From: Harmonia axyridis
Taxonomy: Eukaryota > Arthropoda > Insecta > Coleoptera > Coccinellidae
Direction: 5' to 3'
NCBI RefSeq assembly: GCF_914767665.1
Contig: NC_059501.1
Location: 21,676,501 to 21,740,500 of the forward strand
DNA length: 64,000 nt
Shown: positions 12,401-24,464 of the stretch, in pieces
Position numbering within the stretch: position 1 is the stretch's first letter
How the letters are laid out: each line of letters begins with the position of its first letter
The notes under the pieces: generated by a model
The model's database searches: none
What the model saw: the letters and a program-made list of their open reading frames with translations, nothing else
Told to the model about the DNA's origin: nothing
Program-made: the position numbers and the translations under genes

Positions 12401-14150
12401 CTACTCTATATTGTATGTTACAAGTTGTCCAATAAAGTTAAAATATTCCTCATGTAAATTTATACAGACCAATTACTCAATTCATTCTTTTCAAATGATT
12501 TAATTAGAATTGAATTATATGTATTATACATATATGTACCTTTATAATTAATAATTGATTTACTTTGTGGAAATCCATTCAATTTATATTAAATACAAGT
12601 TATTCTAGTTGCCAATAGTGGAAATAAGGATAAATTGTATTTATTAAGATAAAGGTAGGTATAATATTCGATGAAAAAAAAAGTTCTCAGTTCTTTTTCA
12701 TAGTAGGTATAATTTTTTTCTACCTCTAATACGTGCAACTTTTTACTATTAGACTCGCTGTAAGATTTACTTGGTTATGATATATCTACATATATAAACC
12801 TACTATTTTCAATTTTACTTTATTGTTTAGTAATCAATTTTGGTTTGGACAAATTATCAGGACAGCTGAAATTCAATCGATTTTTTTTTCATTAAAAAAT
12901 CATTCAACTATGAGGATATAGAAAAAAAATTAACGTTCTTAGATGTACAAACGATTTCTTAAATTTATTGTTGTATGTAGGTATCAAATAAATATTCGCT
13001 GAATTATCTGTAGGTTGATTTTTATTATTGATAGTAGTATTTTATCTGCCTTTTTTTATTTTATTAAGGATTCGTTGTGATTCATTCGTAAGAAGAATAA
13101 TGTTAACTTACAATTATTATTTTTTTATGTGAAATTTTCAAAATTTTCGAAAAGATTTTATGATGGGATTATTTTATATGACAGCTCATTTGAAGGTTAA
13201 TTTTTTTGAAAATCTTTCTGATATAAAGAAAAGGACAGTTTTCGCTCAAGTTATTTCATATACCCCACTAAATTGATCTTATTTGGTTTTTATTTTATTT
13301 TTAATTACCTACCAAATATATGTTCTAATAAGTTCTGTATTAATTTTATTCGTTGATGTACGAATTCAATTGTGTTTTTTCCTGGTAAGTTGATCTTTTC
13401 ATATCTTATGCATTATGATAACTATAATAGATGTCGCTATAATAAGTTTTTTGAATTTTGTGATGATGTGTGATGTGATGACGCTATGAACCACAAAATA
13501 TTTTTTGGAGAACTATTTAATTTTTGTTTTCTCGGTTAGGTACTTATTTGCTAATTGGGTGGAGATGCAAAAAGGGTGTAACTTTGTGCAATGTCGATTT
13601 CATGACCTTTTTTTTTATAGCTAAGTAATTGTAAATCGCGATACGTAAATCGGTTTCAGTCAATATAGACTAATTTGAATGCAGCATGTTTTTCCCGAGG
13701 TTTTTCCTCTACCTAAGTAGATATGATTCGGTGCCGTTATAGATATAATGACATACCTATATCGAAAAAGCAGAAATCTAACCTTGAAAGGTGCATACTT
13801 ATTGCTCAAGCACTAATTATTTCGATTGATTTCCCATTTTCTAAAGAAAATTGTTCCAAAAATTTGAGTATATGACATGTGTTGAAAATATCACGTTTGT
13901 CTATATTTTCATGGCATGGCATAAAGCATGAAGTTTTGACTTCGGATTAAGGCCCAGAAGAATGCATTAAGTACCTATCTACATATATTGAAAAAAAAAT
14001 CTACGCGCGAAATTTCGTACAAGATCATAATTATCAACAAGCTCGCAAAATGTCAGTGCTATTCTCATTTGTTTTCTTGAAATTTTCATCCGACTAACAA
14101 AATAACGAAAGCTACTACCTATATTAGTTGTATCAACACATTATTTTTAA
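9466..14150. other. long AT-rich stretch, no gene seen
   Basis: I see no coding region, transposon ends or RNA gene here. Small items only: a near-tandem ACACACTATAGCCCATAT at about 11989-12025, and a segment near 11690-11770 (TTCATCAGTGAGTCGAA) that resembles ones at 26410 and 36205, so a dispersed repeat. If the minus-strand exon at 14757-14889 is real, this is probably intron of that gene. Confidence 0.5.
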
Positions 14151-14620
14151 CAGCCCTCAAGCTATACCTATACACCTAATAACTATATCTATTGTAATTG
14201 TTTCCGTTTATCTATAGGTAGGCCTATCTAAACTATAGGTAGGTATCCATAATTCAAACGCTGACAAGTAAGTTTTAATATTTGCAAGGTGCCTATCTAC
14301 TTTCAATTTTACTGTCATTAGATAACACTTCGTGAAAGACACCTAATTTATAGACATAATATTTGGTACCTCTGGTAGGTTCTAATAGTCTCCGATTTTA
14401 CACTATTCGTGATGGTGTTAGTATCCCTATACATAATTATCTAAAGAACCAAACTATCTATTGTTTCGTTTATAGGTACTTAGTTCACGCCTACAGAATT
14501 CTATGGGCCTTATGGTTTGTATATACCTATTCTGAATAGTACCCATATAGTGTACCGACGTATAGAAGTACCTACCTATGTTAATAGGTATAGGTAGAGG
14601 TAAGTGTATAGGGTTAAAAA
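14150..14620. repeat. cluster of TAGGTA / TACCTA words
   Basis: Within about 470 bp there are more than a dozen copies of TAGGTA, TACCTA or CCTATC in both orientations, for example near 14215-14245 and 14565-14600. The word is scattered elsewhere in the window but is densest here, beside the candidate first exon. It looks like low-complexity drift rather than an ordered array. Confidence 0.5.
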
Positions 14621-14756
14621 ATTCTTTTAGTTGGAAGTGATTATTATTACAAATATCATCAACTGACATCAGTGAGCCCTCTTAGCCTTGACTATAGTGC
14701 ATTGCATTTGAAATATTCAAGTATTTACGAAGAAATTGATGGTAATAGGTACTCAC

Positions 14757-14889
14757 TGCTCTGCGATGCTTCAATAGAACAAGATTCATTGATGGGATGC
14801 GGGTTCATCACTAAACTAGGTTGCACCAACCCTCTGTGATGCATAGGTAACTGGTGCATGGCCAGTCCACCTTGCTCTGACATAACCAT
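14757..14889 (-). CDS. first coding exon of an unidentified host gene
   Basis: On the minus strand an ATG at 14889 opens MVMSEQGGLAMHQLPMHHRG and runs 44 complete codons to a strong 5' splice site, GAGCA|GTGAGTACC, at 14757/14756. The exon ends in phase 1. The peptide is rich in Met, His, Pro and Ser, with a clean non-AT-biased codon pattern that contrasts with surrounding DNA, as in the disordered N-termini of many transcription regulators. No motif allows a family call. A second in-frame ATG lies at 14883. A GC-richer upstream zone fits a 5' UTR. Downstream exons should lie to the left, but I could not recognise any. The frame stays open past the splice site to 14725, so it could be read unspliced. 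Confidence 0.5.
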
Positions 14890-15330
14890 ACGAACCACTA
14901 GTCTTGAACCGCACGTCAAACGAAAAAACTAGTACCTCAACACTTCAAAATAACTCGAAACCTAAATTTCAACTGTCCACATAGCTAACCAAAGTCCACA
15001 AAAAAAGGTAATCCTTTACGTCCCGAACGCAACCCAATAAACGTCTGAGCGGGTGTGCTCAAAAAACACTCAGCGGTGATAGCAGCGATCTGTGAACTTC
15101 GCACCGACACTAACGCTATACTGCGAAGTTTTAGAAAGACTGGTATCAAGTCAGGCTCGGTCGGGTAAGATCGTGAAGCTATTAGTGTTTGTTTGGTTGC
15201 GATCGGGGCCCCTCCCCAATGTTGAAATCGTTCCCTTGAACGATTGGTGAGGATTCACGGGAGTGAGGCAGAGGGCCGCACAAAATGGAAGGTGGATAAT
15301 CAATAATCACTCCGTGTTTCCCCCTCTCTC
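14890..15330 (-). promoter_or_regulatory. candidate 5' UTR and promoter zone
   Basis: This stretch directly upstream of the minus-strand ATG is clearly richer in G+C and CpG than its surroundings (notably 15000-15300) and free of recognised repeats. It contains a small inverted repeat, ATCGTTCCCTTGAACGAT, at about 15227-15244. No certain TATA box or initiator can be picked by eye. The role is inferred from position and composition only. Confidence 0.4.
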
Positions 15331-16854
15331 GCCTACAAATGCGAATACACCAGCTTTTTAGGTAGTAAGATTTATATTTGTACACTATAAGAACTGTGAA
15401 AAGTATGTACAATTGGAAATAAGAATTTTGGTACATTGTATTCAATTGGCGAATTAGATTGTAAGGTAATTAAGTATTCTCAACAAGGATAATTTGAAAA
15501 TTGCTCCTAATGATAATTGATAATGAACTCGTAATTTATCGTGGATAATAAGGTTGGAAGTTTTTGCAATATAAATAGATTGTAATTATTACACTGTGTA
15601 ATCCTGAAATTTTTTTCGGTGTGGGGGGGGGTTAATTTCAATCTAGGAGGGTAGTCAAAAATTAATTTTGATTTCGGGAGATAGTTTTTTTTTCGGGGGT
15701 TCATTCAACACTTCTTACACCACCTATTATTATAATATCAACCAAAAAAAAATGAAATGAAAGTGAGTATAGGAAAACAGCTTATCTATTATTGTAGCTA
15801 CTATAACTAGGTATACACTACACTTCTGCCTGTCGGATAGGCATCTGATCATAAATTTTAAATCTTTGGGCTCCAGACACAATTTGGAAATGTATCAAAA
15901 TTTTGAAATTCTCACGAGGAAAATTCTATTAAAATTCTGATGGTGACTACTGGGAATAAAAAGGTTCAATTTCAGTGCCAATTAATTATCAATTTAGAAA
16001 ACTGTCTTGTTGTTGCTTTCCACTTCGTTCGATGTTGGCTTGTAGGAACAGAGGGAACAGTATCGATAAAAATGGTGATTCTATTTCAAAAACTTAGATT
16101 TGTTCAAATATCGATTGACATCGTGCGTAAGAAAATCAAGAATCAACTAAATAACATTTCACAAAATGGCTGAAGAAGAAATTATGTCCTGTTTCGATTC
16201 AAATCTTCATATAGGTACCTAATCATAAAATGAAAAGTTGAAATTTTCCGATAACAATAACCTACAGTTCAGACTTCATATTTTAGGCAGAATGAGACTC
16301 TATTTAGAGATACCCAAATTAATACCTTCCGTAAACCAAAATCTTTAAATAAGTTAGAATAAAAAATTGATTTTAAAGTAACAATATGAAATGGTAGATA
16401 TCTAATAAATGATCCGACTGGTCCGATAGATTATAATATTCGTTGATTTGATTATTTATATAAGGCAACAGCCAAAAAGGATATATAAATGGACTATAAA
16501 CAGTTTGTAAACAAGAAAAAAATCGGGTCACACTGAAATTGTGCAAGGAGATGTGAACTGAAAAAATAATGAAATTATAACTATGAAGTAAAAAAAAATA
16601 GAAATTGGGAAATAAATAAAAAGAATATTTAATCAATAAGTAAGATCATACACTAGAGAAATCAAACTCAAACAACTTAAAAATATATAATTAAAAGTGC
16701 GTAGGTACCCGATTTCAAGAAATAAATAAGTAGGTAAGTATCGACTTTTTCCAAGCGTTAGATGTAGGTACCATTTCAACCTTATGAATGAACTTCTATA
16801 TAAGAAAAATAACCATAAACTCACTTCTTTCATTCCATTTGGATAACGAAATAA
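15331..16854. other. AT-rich stretch, no gene seen
   Basis: I see nothing supportable here. There is a short G run at about 15625 and several short chance frames. Confidence 0.5.
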
Positions 16855-17470
16855 TTCTTATATAGATTCGGCGAGCAGAGCGAGTTCTTATATAGATATT
16901 ATATAAAGCCTTTCCGTTAAGAATCCAAGTATGTAGGTATACAAAATCACAGCCTAAACGGGACAATCTAGAGCAAAAATGACAAGAATAAGACCCCGCT
17001 CGATATCTACTCAAAGCCCCGGGAAAACTTCCAAACCTTCGATTTTCCTCGCGTTTTTCGAGTATACGGGGTGTTGCGGATTATTTTGACATTCCTCATT
17101 CCTCTGTGGGCAATTTGAAAGTACCACGACGGAAAAACTACTGAGGGTCACAATCTCATATTTGATATTTGATTAGTTATTATCTCGATATTTGAGATTG
17201 AATGTTTTCTTTAATGATAGAAATTTTGATTCTTTTTCTTTCAACCATTTTGGTCAATGAAAATTTATTTGCATCAAATATTCTCATGCATGTGGGCAGG
17301 GGCCAAACGGTAGGTCCTAGGAAAAATAGTCATATGAAGTACCCCTCCTAGAATCAAACGAGTATACCGGGTGGATCGTCTAAAATCAGCTCACGATCCT
17401 GGGTGTCCGAAAAAAAATATTTTTTTTGACGGATGCCCCAGTGAGGGATCTACCGGCATAGTGACAAATA
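16855..17470. repeat. dispersed repeat family R1, copy 1
   Basis: This block matches two blocks at 24465-25330 almost line by line. Shared landmarks are GGGACAATCTAGAGC, ACGGGGTGTTGCGGATTA, GTGGGCAGGGGCCAAACG, TACCGGGTGGATCGTC and AGTGAGGGATCTACC. Part of it, from AAAGCCCTTCCGCTAAGAATCC to the CATCTAGAGC motif, is also at 4335-4425. No frame is coding. It is an interspersed repeat of unknown class. Confidence 0.8.
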
Positions 17471-17479
17471 TCTACCTAT

Positions 17480-18662
17480 ATACTTAATGCAATAAATGGG
17501 TTATAGCAATTTCGTTGGCGATAAATTTGTACCTTTTACATATTCCTCTCTTGAACCCAACAAAATGTTAAAGTTCCGTATATAATTTCAAGAAATTTGA
17601 AATTATTGAGTACTACTTTCCATAAATTCAACTGTTCCTAAGTTATATGAAAAAATTGGAAAATGGCTTGAAATGAAGAGTTCTCATAACTTCTTCAATA
17701 TTGGTGCTATAAGTATGAAACAAAATCATCCTACAGGCAACTTTTTTATTAAAATCCATTGCCCATTGGTATAATGATTTATTTTTTATTGCCATTCGTT
17801 TTGAAGTTATAAAATCAACTTGTGTTTGTGTAAATCATAACAATTTTCTTCCCTTCTCAAACATATATAAAATGATATATAAATATCTTTTCAGACTATA
17901 AAAATCATCAAAAGTTTCAGTTTCACACAGCAAATCCACCAAGTGCCTGCCTATCTATAATAATCTGTGAACTTCAGATAATTAAAATATTCGGTAGCCA
18001 CCAAGTTCACCAGTTCTATCACAGTTAGATTTTTTCAACATTTTCAAATTAATAAATGTTGTTCTTCAAATGACCAGCGGGGAAAATCTAACGATATTGA
18101 ATCCTTGGTGGACACCGAATATCTTAATTATCTTAATTTCATAGATTATTATACTATAATATATTATATTCGCCCTGTGAAACTGAAACTTTTGATGATA
18201 TAAATAGGTAGTTTTATAAGAAATCTATATATCATGTTATATATTTTTGAGAAGGAAAAAATTAAGCGATTTCATTTCTTATAGAAATTGTTATGGTTTA
18301 CATTTAAAAAACACAAGGTCGTATTATAACGAACTATAAAACTATAATGGCAATAATAATTATATGATTTCCCCAATGAATTTTACTGAAGAAAGTGCCC
18401 GTAGTAGGTATATTATTGTAATAGCAATAATACTTAAAGAAGTTATGGGAACTTTTCATTTCACGCCACATTTTCCAATTTTCTCTCATAACTTGAAAAC
18501 AGTCGAATTCATGATATTGAGGTTTTCCCCTCCTCCTGTAGAGATCTGAAAATATTTCAGGGAGAAAAATGTTGTCTCGAACCCCAACAAGCAAATTTTC
18601 AGCACAAAATTACGATTATTTTTCCATAAACGTCTAAGAGGCCATCGCGGTGAACCACCCTG
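17480..18662. mobile_element. TA-flanked fold-back element 2
   Basis: The right end is CCACCCTG-TA (18655-18664). From there inward the sequence is an inverted copy of the left half: 18590-18470 pairs with 17560-17680, 18300-18240 with 17795-17860, and 18225-18170 with 17872-17930. The centre is near 18040. The left tip is worn or overwritten by the R1 repeat. Frames in the arms are not conserved as protein. The ends match the TACAGGGTG fold-back group. Confidence 0.75.
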
Positions 18663-18828
18663 TATAGTCATTTTCTCAAATACCTAGAACAGATATTTCT
18701 TTTGGCCATTGAATATAGATATTAATTTTCTGGATTTCACAGATTAACATAGATATAGTCCCCTGGTTGATTTGCCGTGTGAAACTGTTTATGATGTTTA
18801 TATAGGTAGGTTTAAAAGTAGGTACAAT

Positions 18829-19064
18829 CATGGGCGCCCGCAGCAGGGGGCAGGGGGGGCCATGGCCCCCCATGAGATTTTGATTGCCTCAATTTTCAGC
18901 ACAAGACTCTCAATATTACTTTCTCAATACAAAGGGCAAGGAAAAAAAGAAAGTAATGGATTCTCAACAATTTTCCGATTTTCAATGACAATCATGGACG
19001 CCTTATCGTTTTTCAATAATTTTCATTTTGCCCCCCCTGAGAAAAATTTCTGCGGGCGCCCATG
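18829..19064. mobile_element. 236-bp MITE with CATGGGCGCCCGCAG ends
   Basis: The first 15 bases, CATGGGCGCCCGCAG, are exactly inverted at the end (CTGCGGGCGCCCATG). The inverted homology goes on through G-rich and C-rich runs (18845-18870 against 19025-19045). The interior is AT-rich and non-coding. The superfamily cannot be fixed because the target duplication is not readable. Confidence 0.85.
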
Positions 19065-20094
19065 GGTATGAGCGTTACGCACCAATTTTTTTACGGATTC
19101 TGAATTGGCGTACAACAAGCACCTTCTAAGTCATGCTTAATCTCTTGTTAACAAAATTGCAAACTGAAGTGATATCAATGGAAGATATCATGCTAATGTA
19201 ACACTAGTTATTTATCGTGTACCATCAGGCAGGTATAGGAAACCATTATTTAATGATTCTCCTGTGCCTAATGACTGCTAACTTCTCAACTTCACGAGAG
19301 TGTCAGTCCAAAAATAATACAAGAACCATAAGTGTATATATATCACTAGCTATAAATATTACAAATCATAGTGAGAAGTGATTATTGAAATGTACTTCGA
19401 ATGATTTTATGGAGGTTCTACTTCAACTTCAAGTAATGATTTATTGTAAGAGCGTAAACCTATTGTATATATTCACACTGAAATGTTAGAAAATAGTCGT
19501 TGTAATAGGATGACAATTGCAGAATCTATTACCTAAATATCGATTACACTATATTAGTTGATACCTACAATTATGTAAGTGAAGAGTGAAAGATATGACG
19601 AGATAAGAAAAATTCAGAAAAGCCAATGACCTACATTAATTGTTTGCGCACTTGTTCTTTCAGATATGCGTTAAGTAATACAGGGTGTCCCAAATTCGTA
19701 GTTTCAACAGGTTGCTCGTTCTGAGTATATAGTAGGTATATATGGAGTGATGCAGTTTTCATGAAACCAATGATGCCACAAACAGCAGTTGCAATTTATG
19801 TTCTACAAGGATATTTTCACATTTTTCCTTTCTCCGACATCGATTCCATATGTTCAAGAAGAATATAAAAAAAATTATGAGATTTCAGAGACGAAAGTTT
19901 TGATCTAGTTGCCATCATGCAACCAGACTTAGAATAACAGTTTCAAACTTGGATTAAAATATCGTGTTGATCGCATCATAAGAATCATAGAAAATTCAAA
20001 CAAAATATCGAAAAAAAAATGAGGAAAGTAATGAAACTAATATTTTATCATCAGATCCGACTGTGTTGAAATCTTGAGTGTTGGGAGATGTATA

Positions 20095-21163
20095 TAGGGT
20101 GGCAAATTCCGATGTTTTTGCACTAAAACTCTTAAACCAGAGGAGATAGACAAAATCTGATACCCCATTCTTGGTATCTTTTTTTCCTGAGAAACTAACA
20201 AGAGTATTATTCATTTTTGGCCACTTTCTTTAGTTTTCGGGGTATAAACGAAAATTGTAGAAATGGCGAATATCGAAAAAAAATTTTATCTCCGCTTGTC
20301 ATGATGATTGAGTGAAATAAAAACATTATACAGGCACTTCTTCACGTAAAATCCAGTGGCGTGCTCATCTTTTCAACAGGATTTTTAATTACGAACACTA
20401 GATTTTTGCCATTTTTTGAAAGCTTAATTTTTCCTGATTTCGAAAATATACAACATTATGTACCTATAGTTTGTATCAATATAAATAATATAAAATGGTC
20501 AAAAACTGTTTTTCATAAAAGAGTCTCAATATTTCTGTGGTTTCAACTATTGATGAGCACAGAAAAATTGACAAATTTTTCCAGAATGAATGCCAAATGC
20601 TAATACATTTCAAATAGCATAATATGTTACTTGAAATGGATAATGAAATAATGCATATATGATTAAACTCAACAATTTAATTAGGAAAGAACAAAGAAGA
20701 AATAGTATCGAATTGAGGGAAAAACATAGAAATGAAAATATTAATAGAAGGAGCTGTGGTTATTATACGATGCTAAATTCTTCTAGCATATCAATAGTTG
20801 AAACTATAGAAATATTGAGAATCTCAGATGAAAAAAGAGTTTTGACCATTTTCTATGGTTTATATTAGCATTAACCATACGATGTTGTATATTTTTTTAA
20901 ATCAGGAGAAATTGAGCTTTCAAAAAATGGCACAGAAATCTATTATTCCCATTCAAACTATCTTCAGCGGAGATATAATTTTTTTTTGATGTCGCCATTT
21001 TATCAAATTTCTCTTATAACTCGAAAACAAAAGAAGGTGGCTAAAAATGAACACAACTCTTGTAAGTTTCTCAGAAGGAGGGATTATTCTCGGGTATCAG
21101 ATTTTGTCTATCTCCTCTGATTTAAAAGTTATAGTGCTGAAACATAAAAATTTGCCCACCCTG
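20095..21163. mobile_element. TA-flanked fold-back element 3
   Basis: The left end TA-TAGGGTGGCAAAT and right end TTGCCCACCCTG-TA are inverted. Pairing continues through the whole element: 20130-20215 with 21045-21125, 20400-20440 with 20905-20940, and 20500-20550 with 20780-20860, around a centre near 20640. The element is therefore almost entirely palindromic. One arm of the same family is present alone at 25440-25775. There is no transposase. Confidence 0.85.
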
Positions 21164-22122
21164 TACAATCAACTCCAAGTTGTCTACAAAAAAATCTTGT
21201 TGATGACTCATCAGAACCATAAAAAATTCAAGCAAAATATTGAAGAAAAATCCCAATGTTTCCGTAATTGCCTGCGTGCAAGAGTTTTATTTGTGTTCGT
21301 ATTCTACTTATAACTTATCATCTTATTCTATTTGATATACCTACTCAGTACACAGCAAAATGTTTATAATTTGGGAGGTATTCATCTTCATATTTCGTCC
21401 ATAAGCACATAAAATCACATAATTCACATAAAATTCTTGATTATTATTTTCCTATTTTTCACCTTCATTAGTACACCATAATTAAATCTTCAACGAATAC
21501 TGCGAGTCATTAATTTCAATTTACTGAAATATTATGAAATGTAATTTCAATATCCATGTCTAAATTCGATGCGTTTGGCAGCAATATTTGATTATGTGTC
21601 GAATATACTACCAATTTTCAGTGGCTTTTGTGCTGGTGGACGAATTATGAATGAATTAAAATTATATCAATATATGTTCTCTGAAACATTGGCGGGAACA
21701 TATTTTAATCGGATCATTTATGCAAACAAAAAATTAATATAACAATTAGAATGAAATTTGTAACTTAATGTTATTTCACTATTATCTACATCTATACCTA
21801 CCTACATATAATAATTATTGCGCTGCTCGACATACATACAGGGAAATACTTATATGGATTGTACTTTGTGCAGATATTACAAATTAAAGGCAATTCGATT
21901 ACCCATTCAGCAGTGTGACTAAAAGGAAAATTGCTCTTGATGTTTTTATATTGGAACATCAAAAAAAATAAACAATTTATTATTGTTTTTTCTGTGTTTT
22001 GGAATGAAATAAGGAAAAATATAATGTATTCATATTTTTGCATAAAAACTGCATAAATAACTGAATAAACCATTGATAAAAATAATTTATCTCTAATAAA
22101 TATATTTATAAAATAATTTATA

Positions 22123-23371
22123 CAGGGTGAGTCAATACTGCTCGATAGGTCAATAACTCTTGTGAATTTTGGGCAAGGAGAATGATTCGAATTTTGACGG
22201 AATCGACAGTACTCAGTGCATAAGCTTGAATTATTTTTTATTCTAGAGACTGGTCGGAAATTGGTGAAACACGATACCACTCTGTTTTTACAAATGGAAA
22301 TTTTTAATCATACTCATAATCTCCATGAAATTCTTATTTCGAGTTACCCTACTTGTAATCATTCATCTGTGGTAGTTTTTTTAGTATTTTCGAAAAATTT
22401 CATGGTTATAATGGTACTATAGAGATCATATCTTGAAAACCGTTCGAGATAGTTGTACAAATTATTTTTCTTTGCATTCCTGAACAGTTTTCAAGTCTTC
22501 TACAAATTTACGGATCACTCTACAGGGGGTCTGACAACCAATGTTTTTAAAATCACCTTTGAAAAAATTTCGATAAGTCAATTTTTTCGAATGGCATGTC
22601 CATCGCATTGCTTGTCGAATAGCGTTGTGAGTAGTCTTCATTTTTTTTGTCTAGACATGTTGTGCCTGAATTCAATAATTTTCAAAATGCTTCGCATTGT
22701 ATACTGACGCTGGCAGTGCCTATACTTTTCACGCATAGATACAATTTCAAAGGGATATGATTACTCAATTATACTTACTGGTAAAATCAATGAAAGATGA
22801 GCCAAATCAGAGAAATTATCAAAATATTTGAAATCTTTCATTTGGACAAAATGAATTGAAGACCACGTGAAAACACAGGAACATAATCTGAATTTCCGAA
22901 AGAGTTCGAAGTAACTGCATGTTTTCAGCTGAAACGGTCTCATATGCAGACATATGAGCAGATCATATAAGCGATAAAAATTGATGAGACTTTTTCAGAT
23001 GCAAATAAGCAGTCATTTCGAACTATGTTTCTGTTTTTTCAGGTGGTCAAAACGGATGTTTCCAAATATTTTGATGATTTCTTTGGTGTGGCTCATCTTC
23101 AATTGACATTACCAGTAAGTATAAAGTAGAGTTAAGTAAAAAGTACCTTAAAAAGTACCGCAGATGAATAATAACAAGTTGGGCATTTCGAAACCAGAAT
23201 TATGATTATGATATGAAAATTAGGCTTCTCCATTTTCGGACCAGCCTGTAGATTCAAAAATAATTGAAGCTAATGCACTGAGTTCTGTCGATTCCGTCAA
23301 AATTTGAATCATTCTCCTAGCCCAAAATTTCCAAGAGATATCGACCGACCGAGCACTATTGACTCACTCTG
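22123..23371. mobile_element. TA-flanked fold-back element 4
   Basis: It begins TA-CAGGGTGAGTCAATA and ends TATTGACTCACTCTG-TA. The arms are about 150 bp in clear form (22123-22270 against 23225-23371) and degenerate further in. The TA flanks fit Tc1/mariner-type integration. The interior of about 900 bp shows no recognisable transposase. Confidence 0.85.
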
Positions 23372-23889
23372 TATTCAATATAAAGTCTACATTTAAAGTG
23401 TAAACTGATTATTTGCAATGATAACAAAGTTGGCACCCTTCAAAAATTTCATATTCGAAGCTCTCGATAAAACACATTATCAATAAGGTCATCAATCCAA
23501 GTGAACAATGAAGACTGACTCTATTATGCATATGATCAGAGGAAAATTTATCTGAAATGACAAGTTGAAGCGAGGTAATTATGTAAACCGTACTCGGTAA
23601 CGTGTACAAGCTTATCTTCACCGATAAGATATAACATTGTGTGAATGTGTTGCATAAACGTCGCGATAAAAGTCATAAGTTTGGATTTGGAACAGATTAA
23701 TTCACCTGCGTCAGATTTATCCAACTTCCAGAGTTTAATTCGAAAAATTGGCCAATATTGAACACTAAAAATGAAGAAGTTAATTATTTCTGTTTTGAAC
23801 TTGAATACCTGTGAAGTATTGGGCCACGATTGATGGTAACCAAGATTTTTTCTTTGTTTCCGCCGGTGTTTCCGAAATTCGATGCTTCA

Positions 23890-24360
23890 TTGTGAAAAAC
23901 TGGTTATTCATTTATGATTCCAAGTATTGTCCATCGCTGGCCACTACTTCCTTCCATCTTTCGGGCAGCATACGAATCCCGAGTTGAAAAAACTGGTCAT
24001 CTTTTAAAGCAATCTATGAATGGGCTCAATTTTCATATCTTCATAAGACCGGAAGTGCTAGTCAGCCAAGCCTTTTGCCATTGATCGAAACAAGTGATAG
24101 TATGAGGGCGCAACGTCTGGAGAATACGGCGAGTGGGGTAGGACTTCCCATTTCCAAGTATGTCTTGACCACTTTCGCAACATGGGGTCGAGCATTGTCA
24201 TGCTGTAAAATCACTTTATCATGTTGTATTGCGGCTGTTTGTCTTTTAATGTTCGGCTCAAACGCATCAATTTCGTTCGTTAACAATCGCCTGTGATTGT
24301 TTCAGTCGGTTTTAACAACTCATAATACACTACGCCGAGCTAGTCTCACCGAATACAGAG
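23890..24360 (-). pseudogene. mariner transposase remnant, C-terminal half
   Basis: Read on the minus strand, fragments of a classical DD34D mariner transposase appear in order: YYELLKP, VILQHDNARPHVAK with the second catalytic Asp, then in a shifted frame VLPHSPYSPDVAPS, HLFRSM and LADQHF, and finally SDGQYLES-like tail residues. A small deletion after KTYLEM shifts the frame. The third catalytic Asp, normally in APSDYHLF, reads Tyr here. The N-terminal DNA-binding half is missing. The copy is inactive. Confidence 0.88.
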
Positions 24361-24464
24361 CATGGACCTTGGAGACGAAATATAAAGTTATTCAGTTATT
24401 TAGGCCTATTCTCACATTTTCGAGGTTAATTTTTTTTCTTTGTAAAATTATTTGTATTGATGTT

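Noticed and set aside
16373..17014. Minus-strand frames rich in Phe, Tyr and Ile that look like membrane proteins
   Set aside because: The hydrophobic look comes from A/T-rich codons, and the last frame lies in the R1 repeat.
21798..22280. 160-codon minus-strand frame
   Set aside because: It crosses the left end of fold-back element 4 at 22123, has no domain and is AT-driven.
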